The notes under the pieces were generated by a model, which saw nothing but the letters and a program-made list of their open reading frames with translations, did no database searches and was not told where the DNA came from. From positions 124,001 to 188,000 of the forward strand of contig NZ_MPDJ01000006.1 in NCBI RefSeq assembly GCF_001881565.1: a stretch of 64,000 bases of DNA, read 5' to 3'. The stretch's first letter is position 1; each line of letters opens with the position of its first letter. The stretch is from Eisenbergiella tayi (GTDB lineage Bacteria > Bacillota > Clostridia > Lachnospirales > Lachnospiraceae). Shown here piece after piece: positions 59,295-64,000 of this stretch. Both the position numbers and the translations under genes were made by a program.

Positions 59295-60860
59295 ATGAGT
59301 TTACTAGATATAAAAGAACTGTCTCTCAGCTTCGGGGACAAAATACTGTATAAAAATGCGGAACTTTCTCTTTTTAAAGGAGAACATATGGGCATTGTGG
59401 GAGCCAACGGCGTGGGGAAAAGTACCCTGATACATTTATGCGCAGGCATTCTGGTACCCGATGAGGGCTTCCTGGTATGGCAGCCGGGAATCCATATCGG
59501 CTATCTGGACCAACAGGCAAAAACGGAAGGGGGACAGACCATTCTGGAATATCTGCATTCCCCTTTTGCAAATCTCTATGAGCTTGAAAAAAAGATGCTG
59601 GAAGCCTATGAAGGCTGTGCGGTATCCGGGAATTCCGGGATTTCCGGCAGCAGCGCAGAAGAAGTATGGAAAATGGCGGAACGGTATCAGCGTATGCTGG
59701 AAGCGGCCGACTTTTATTCCATTGATTATCGGATTCAGCGGATTTGCGAAGGCTTGGGCCTTATGGCCATCGGCATAGAAAAGGAACTGGGGAAACTGAG
59801 CGGAGGACAGCGGGCCAAGGTGATTCTGGCTAAGCTGCTGTTAGAGGAACCGGATGTTTTGCTTTTGGATGAACCTACCAATTTCCTGGATAAGGAACAC
59901 ATTCAATGGCTCTCCGATTATCTGTCCGCTTTTCCCAAAGCCTTTATGGTAGTCTCTCACGACTATAATTTCCTGGAAAAGGTCTGTACATGCATCTGTG
60001 ATATTGAGGAACGCACGATTCATAAATATACCGGGAAGTATTCGGATTTCCTGAAGCAGAAAAAACACCTCAGGGAAGAATACATCCGAAGGTATGCGGC
60101 GCAGCAAAGGGAAATAAAGAAAACCGAGGAGTATATACGGAAGAACATTGCCGGTGTCAACAGTAAAATGGCCAAGGGCCGCCGGAAGCAGCTGGAAAGA
60201 CTGGAGCGTCTGGAACCGCCGGCTAAAACACTGATTAAGCCCTTTTTTACCTTTCCTCTGGCTGGAGAACCTCACGGCGAGACCGCCCTGCGGGTATCCC
60301 ATCTGTCGGCAGGGTACTATTATCCGGTCATAAGCGATATCAGCTTTGAGGTACGCAGAGGGCAGAAAATTGCGATCACAGGCTTTAATGGAATCGGTAA
60401 ATCCACTCTGCTGAAAACCCTGGTAGGTGAACTGTCCCCCTTAAAGGGTGGTTTTACCCTGGCGGACACTGCCTGCATAGGTTATTATGAACAGGAATCC
60501 GAATGGAATGGAAAGAATATGACACCACTGTCGGCTTTGCTGGACTGGTTTCCGCACCTGACGCAGAAGGAAGCCAGACAGCATCTGGCAGGCTGCGGCA
60601 TTGACAGGGAAAAAGCAGAACGTCAGCTTTCTACCTTAAGCGGAGGAGAGCAGGCGAAAGTAAAGCTGTGCCGTCTGACATTGATGCCCTCCAATGTCCT
60701 CATTCTGGATGAGCCTACGAACCATCTGGACGAGTTGGCGAAGGAAGCCCTCAAAGAAGCGCTGGTCAAATATGAAGGAACCGTGATTCTGGTATCCCAT
60801 GAGGAACGGTTTTACAGAGATTGGACGGACAAAGTGATTTCTATGGAAAGCCCATTTTAG
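59295..60860 (+). CDS. ABC-F family ATPase, probable ribosome-protection type
   Basis: A soluble tandem-ATPase protein of 521 residues; ABC-F proteins bind the ribosomal E site and some displace antibiotics. Domain 1 has Walker A GANGVGKST near 36, signature LSGGQRAKV near 168 and Walker B VLLLDEPTNFLD near 188. The linker is a charged helical pair (about 255-320, KQKKHLREEYIRRYAAQQREIKK). Domain 2 has GFNGIGKST near 363, LSGGEQAKV near 447 and VLILDEPTNHLD. Length and layout resemble Lsa/Vga/CplR-like resistance factors, but the subgroup is not certain. The ATG at 59295 follows AAAAGGAA. The long attenuator-like leader favours an antibiotic-induced role. Confidence 0.9.
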   Translation: MSLLDIKELSLSFGDKILYKNAELSLFKGEHMGIVGANGVGKSTLIHLCAGILVPDEGFLVWQPGIHIGYLDQQAKTEGGQTILEYLHSPFANLYELEKKMLEAYEGCAVSGNSGISGSSAEEVWKMAERYQRMLEAADFYSIDYRIQRICEGLGLMAIGIEKELGKLSGGQRAKVILAKLLLEEPDVLLLDEPTNFLDKEHIQWLSDYLSAFPKAFMVVSHDYNFLEKVCTCICDIEERTIHKYTGKYSDFLKQKKHLREEYIRRYAAQQREIKKTEEYIRKNIAGVNSKMAKGRRKQLERLERLEPPAKTLIKPFFTFPLAGEPHGETALRVSHLSAGYYYPVISDISFEVRRGQKIAITGFNGIGKSTLLKTLVGELSPLKGGFTLADTACIGYYEQESEWNGKNMTPLSALLDWFPHLTQKEARQHLAGCGIDREKAERQLSTLSGGEQAKVKLCRLTLMPSNVLILDEPTNHLDELAKEALKEALVKYEGTVILVSHEERFYRDWTDKVISMESPF

Positions 60861-60883
60861 GAACAGCGGGAATATGGTATACT
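60855..60883 (+). promoter_or_regulatory. Extended -10 promoter of the LytTR/GHKL operon
   Basis: TATACT (60878-60883) is preceded by TG one base upstream; the -35 (TTTTAG, 60855-60860) is poor. AATCAGTAGG/AATCAGCGGT (60901-60920) is a short direct repeat with a 10-base period just after it, in the position of a possible autoregulatory site. Confidence 0.5.
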
Positions 60884-60936
60884 AATACGTACGCAATAAT
60901 AATCAGTAGGAATCAGCGGTTGGAGTGAGCGGAGAA

Positions 60937-61638
60937 ATGCTTGAAATAACGATTTGTGATGATGAAAAGAAATTAAGAAATGACCTGCGCCATATTGCCG
61001 GTACGCAGTTGGAGCTGAGCGGGCTTGAATACCATATTACTGAAGCTGAGAGCGGAGAAGAACTTCTGCGAAGAAATGAGGAACGGCCTGCGGATATTAT
61101 TTTCCTGGACATAGAAATGGGCGGGATGAATGGAATGGAAGCGGCCAAAGCTCTGAGAAAGTCTGGCTGTACGGCAATTATTATTTTTGTAACCGCCTAT
61201 CCCGATTTTGTATTCCATGGGTATGAGGTGAAGGCCCTGAATTATATATTAAAGCCCTATGAGGATAAAAAAATAAGAGAGATTCTTGATCAGGCCCTCC
61301 GGGAGCTGGATATGGCGGCAGAAAAATACTATATAGTGGAGCAGAAGTCGGGAACATATAAGCTGCCTCTGCGGGAAACGCGGTACTTCGTCAGCGAGGG
61401 AAGAAAGGTGACGGCGGTTACCGGTACTGAGAATATAACCTTTTACGGAAAGCTTGGGGAAATAGAACCGGAGCTGCCGGATACCTTCATCCGGTGCCAT
61501 AATCGCTACCTTGTTAATCTGAACTATGTGACGAGACTGGAAAATACCTCCCTGCTCTGCGGCGGGGATAAAATTGCCGTGAGCCGATCCTGCGCCCAGG
61601 AAACGGCGGCAGCTTTTGCGAGGTTTATGCTGAGATGA
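60937..61638 (+). CDS. LytTR family response regulator (AgrA-like)
   Basis: A 233-residue regulator with a receiver domain (TICDDEKK acidic pair near 7, phospho-acceptor D58 in FLDIEMGG, Lys in ILKPYED near 108) and a C-terminal LytTR DNA-binding domain (about 130-233: RETRYFVSEGRKVTAVT, FIRCHNRYLVNLNYV, AVSRSCAQE). The ATG at 60937 gives the usual MLEITICDDE start; a GTG 12 bases upstream is possible. Its stop overlaps the kinase start by ATGA, so the pair is translationally coupled. Confidence 0.94.
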   Translation: MLEITICDDEKKLRNDLRHIAGTQLELSGLEYHITEAESGEELLRRNEERPADIIFLDIEMGGMNGMEAAKALRKSGCTAIIIFVTAYPDFVFHGYEVKALNYILKPYEDKKIREILDQALRELDMAAEKYYIVEQKSGTYKLPLRETRYFVSEGRKVTAVTGTENITFYGKLGEIEPELPDTFIRCHNRYLVNLNYVTRLENTSLLCGGDKIAVSRSCAQETAAAFARFMLR

Positions 61639-62930
61639 TACATTTAACACTGGAATATCTGTTTCTGGCAGGAACAATATCTGTCTATATATATTACATT
61701 TTTCGCCTTACTGCCTGTTTTGTGAAAAAAAAGCAGGGAATTTTCTGGAATATAGCTGCTTTTATAGGCATCTGGCTTACCGGTGACATGGTGGTGTTTC
61801 CGGAAGATCCCATTAATATAGCGGCAATGCTGCTCTTGTACACGGCAACGGTGTTCTTATTTTATGGGGGAACCAATATCGAAAAAATATCCGTAGTGCT
61901 GATTTTATTCCCTATCATGGTTTCCGTGAATTTTATCACTACGGATCTGACAGGTTTGATTTATTTCCGCCTTACGCCCGGCGGATATTTTCTTGACAGG
62001 CTTCTGACATGGATAAGCTATATGCTGCGCGTTTTGTTCTGGGCGGGAATTTATCATGGATTCCAGAAAAAGCTGTCCAGAATGGCGGGATTGATGACGG
62101 CTAAGATATGGCTGCTCCCGGATATGATTTGCACGGCGGCTTTTATCGGGAGCATTACGGTAATCTCCACAGCCAGGATTGAAAATGCATGGACAGCTTA
62201 TCCTTCCTGCATCGCCTGTATTGTTGCCAGCCTGGGCTGTATCTGGCTGTGCCTGTATATCGGGGATGCTGTGCGGCAGGAGCTGGAGAATGAAAATATG
62301 AAGCTGCGGCAGTCCTACTATGAAGAACTGGAACAGAATCAGCTTGCCATCCGCAAGCTTCGGCATGATATGAATAACCATCTGGGGATTATCGGCTCCT
62401 TTATGGAAACAGGAGAGTATGAAAAAGCCCTGGATTATTTTAAGAAGCTGCAGGTTGCCGCTGCAGCCGGAAGCCGGAAATTCTGTGAGAACGGTCTGGT
62501 GAATGCGGTGATCAATGCAAAATATAATCTGGCGGAAAAGCTGGATATTCCCTGTTTTATTAACATGGAACTGAAAAAAGTCTATGATATGGATGATGTG
62601 AGCCTGTGCACTATTTTTGCCAATCTTCTGGACAATGCGCTGGAGGCGGCTTCGGGAATACCGGAGAAGGAAAAAAGGAGACTGTCCCTGAAGGCCCGGC
62701 TGGTCGGCGATGCGCTCTGCATTGAGGTGGAAAATACCTTTGCAGGAGAAGTGAAGGAGGCAAAAGGGCGGCTGGTGACCACGAAAGAAAAAGCGGAGGG
62801 GCATGGCTATGGACTTCGATCGGTCCGGGATGTGGTGGAGCTTTACGGAGGCCATATACAGATAAGCCATGAGGATGGTATTTTCAGGGTAACCATCTGG
62901 ATTGGGCACCTTTCCGGCGCGGCTGCTTAA
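61635..62930 (+). CDS. GHKL-domain sensor histidine kinase (AgrC-like)
   Basis: A 431-residue kinase. Residues 1-210 contain about six membrane helices with little outside sequence, as in peptide-sensing AgrC-type kinases. A coiled coil leads to the phospho-accepting H244 in KLRHDMNNHLGII. The ATPase domain has an N box FANLLDNALEAAS near 330 and G boxes GHGYGLRSV near 393. It overlaps the response regulator by four bases. No agrB- or agrD-like gene was seen nearby, so the signal is unknown. Confidence 0.93.
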   Translation: MIHLTLEYLFLAGTISVYIYYIFRLTACFVKKKQGIFWNIAAFIGIWLTGDMVVFPEDPINIAAMLLLYTATVFLFYGGTNIEKISVVLILFPIMVSVNFITTDLTGLIYFRLTPGGYFLDRLLTWISYMLRVLFWAGIYHGFQKKLSRMAGLMTAKIWLLPDMICTAAFIGSITVISTARIENAWTAYPSCIACIVASLGCIWLCLYIGDAVRQELENENMKLRQSYYEELEQNQLAIRKLRHDMNNHLGIIGSFMETGEYEKALDYFKKLQVAAAAGSRKFCENGLVNAVINAKYNLAEKLDIPCFINMELKKVYDMDDVSLCTIFANLLDNALEAASGIPEKEKRRLSLKARLVGDALCIEVENTFAGEVKEAKGRLVTTKEKAEGHGYGLRSVRDVVELYGGHIQISHEDGIFRVTIWIGHLSGAAA

Positions 62931-63012
62931 TAATGGGAAAAGGGAAAGGTTTTTCTTGTAATAATGTTCTGTATACTAAGAAATAATTAAATATTTTTAA
63001 GAATATTCAATC

Positions 63013-63041
63013 TGGACAACCGAAAGGAAAAGGGCTATAGT
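63013..63041 (+). promoter_or_regulatory. Promoter of the acyltransferase gene
   Basis: TGGACA (63013-63018) and TATAGT (63036-63041) are 17 bases apart, 40 bases before the start codon. Confidence 0.65.
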
Positions 63042-63080
63042 TTGTAAAGCAGTTATTGATTGACATCCTGGAGGTTTATG

Positions 63081-64000
63081 ATGGAACAGAAAGTGGGAGA
63101 TGCCCACATGCTTGCAGCCGGTACGAACAGAAGAAATTACCAGATGGATAATCTGAAATGCCTGTTGATCTTTTCCGTGGTTTTCGGGCATATGCTGGAG
63201 CTGTTTATGGGGAAAAATTCACCGGAAAGAGTGATTTATCTGGTGATCTATTCTTTTCACATGCCCCTTTTTGCTTTTGTGTCCGGTGTTTTTGCGCGGT
63301 ATAACCCGTCTAAGATAAAAAATAATATGATATATCCCTATCTGATTTTCCAGACACTGTATCTGCTTTTTTCCAATCAGATTCTGGACAAGGATGCGGA
63401 TATGCAGTATACGACCCCTTACTGGCTGCTGTGGTATCTTTTTGCCATCATCGTATGGAATCTGGTGCTGCCCCTGGTGCAGGTGGAGGGGATGAAGAAA
63501 AAAATGGCCATGCTGCTCGCGGCGGCCGCTGCCAGCGTATTCATCGGTTTTGATGAGAAAGCCGGTTATTTCCTGTCCGCATCCAGGATCGTGGAGTTCT
63601 TCCCCTACTTCCTGTTAGGCGTTTATTACAGGGATATGAAGAGGAAAGCACAGGAGACGGCATCGGGGCTGCGTAAGGAGAAGGAACAGCCGGATTATCA
63701 GGCGGATAAAAGAAAAAAATGGCTTATTAAAGGCGCTGCCATTCTCATTTTGGGAATCATACTGGGGGCCTTTGTCTGGCTGATCGGACAGAATGTGGAG
63801 GATATCAAATCCGCATGGTTTTACGGATCTATTTCCTATGAAAAGGGAAATTATGGCTGGCAGTTCAGGCTTCTAAGCATCGCTGCGGCCCTTTTGTGGC
63901 TTGCTTTTTTCCTTCTGTGTATGCCCGTGAGAAAGATTCCCTTTCTTTCCTATATCGGAGCCAATACCATGCCGGTATATCTTCTGCATGGATTTGTGAT
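63081..64000 (+). CDS. Acyltransferase 3 family membrane protein, 5' part
   Basis: A partial gene cut by the right edge; 306 residues are visible. It has the acyltransferase-3 opening: NYQMDNLKCLLIFSVVFGHMLELF near 21-44 with the conserved His, SFHMPLFAFVSGVFARY near 58, then several more membrane helices. A basic cytoplasmic loop (about 195-215) precedes further helices and the SYIGANTMPVYLLHGFVI end, which is also typical. GGAGG lies six bases before the ATG at 63081. Such enzymes O-acetylate cell-wall or surface sugars. It has its own promoter downstream of the LytTR/GHKL pair. Confidence 0.88.
   Translation, partial: MEQKVGDAHMLAAGTNRRNYQMDNLKCLLIFSVVFGHMLELFMGKNSPERVIYLVIYSFHMPLFAFVSGVFARYNPSKIKNNMIYPYLIFQTLYLLFSNQILDKDADMQYTTPYWLLWYLFAIIVWNLVLPLVQVEGMKKKMAMLLAAAAASVFIGFDEKAGYFLSASRIVEFFPYFLLGVYYRDMKRKAQETASGLRKEKEQPDYQADKRKKWLIKGAAILILGIILGAFVWLIGQNVEDIKSAWFYGSISYEKGNYGWQFRLLSIAAALLWLAFFLLCMPVRKIPFLSYIGANTMPVYLLHGFV

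Noticed and set aside
1..64000. tRNA, rRNA or prophage genes
   Set aside because: No tRNA-like cloverleaf, rRNA segment, integrase or phage structural gene was recognised on either strand.

Overview
The window reads as chromosome of a Gram-positive anaerobe of the class Clostridia, most likely a gut Lachnospiraceae of the Eisenbergiella/Hungatella kind. This is an inference from gene content: a thl-crt-hbd-bcd-etfB-etfA butyryl-CoA operon, several sugar ABC importers paired with AraC-type or YesM/YesN-type regulators, GH78, GH2 and GH115 enzymes, EFR1 and DegV proteins, and strong AGGAGG ribosome sites. No rRNA, tRNA, CRISPR array, transposase or phage gene was seen.

Layout. 1-7.4 kb: the end of a sugar-phosphate isomerase-like gene, glycerate kinase, a membrane-anchored M23 peptidase, a GH78 alpha-L-rhamnosidase, and an EFR1 flavodoxin/ferredoxin with a nitroreductase. 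7.6-13.4 kb: a sugar ABC importer (binding protein and two permeases) with its own histidine kinase and short AraC-type response regulator. 13.5-15.4 kb, minus strand: a MerR/GyrI-like regulator followed by a creatininase-family gene; between them lies a promoter with the 19-bp spacer typical of MerR control. 15.4-21.0 kb, minus strand: an operon of GPH-type transporter, ChbG/YdjC deacetylase, PHP hydrolase and DUF5054 (GH38-like) protein, divergent from a GntR/LacI-type regulator whose leader carries an 8.7-copy GGGAGCC tandem repeat. 22.6-23.5 kb: an orphan prepilin-like gene. 23.7-32.1 kb: the butyryl-CoA operon with a DegV gene on each side. 32.2-32.5 kb: a 361-bp imperfect palindrome. 32.7-37.6 kb: a second ABC importer operon ending in an ADP-ribosylglycohydrolase-family gene. 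37.7-41.1 kb: a divergent AraC regulator and a half-size ABC exporter. 41.4-51.8 kb: a polysaccharide-utilisation operon (LplB/LplC-type permeases, lipoprotein, 733-aa membrane AraC regulator, GH2, GH115). 51.9-55.5 kb: another AraC regulator, an enoate-reductase-like flavoenzyme and a GNAT acetyltransferase. 55.6-58.8 kb: ybaK, a 65-aa membrane protein, mtnA and a tandem-HD (HD-GYP) protein. 58.8-60.9 kb: an ABC-F gene behind a long leader with three small ORFs and two intrinsic terminators. 60.9-64 kb: a LytTR/GHKL two-component pair and an acyltransferase-3 gene that runs off the window.

How it fits together: three separate glycan or oligosaccharide uptake modules, each with its own regulator, would feed sugars to glycolysis, and the butyrate operon would re-oxidise the NADH. 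The most unusual non-coding signals are the ABC-F leader, the long palindrome, the MerR-type promoter, the 7-bp tandem repeat and the alternating stems in front of crt. All functions come from reading the translated sequences; no database search was run.
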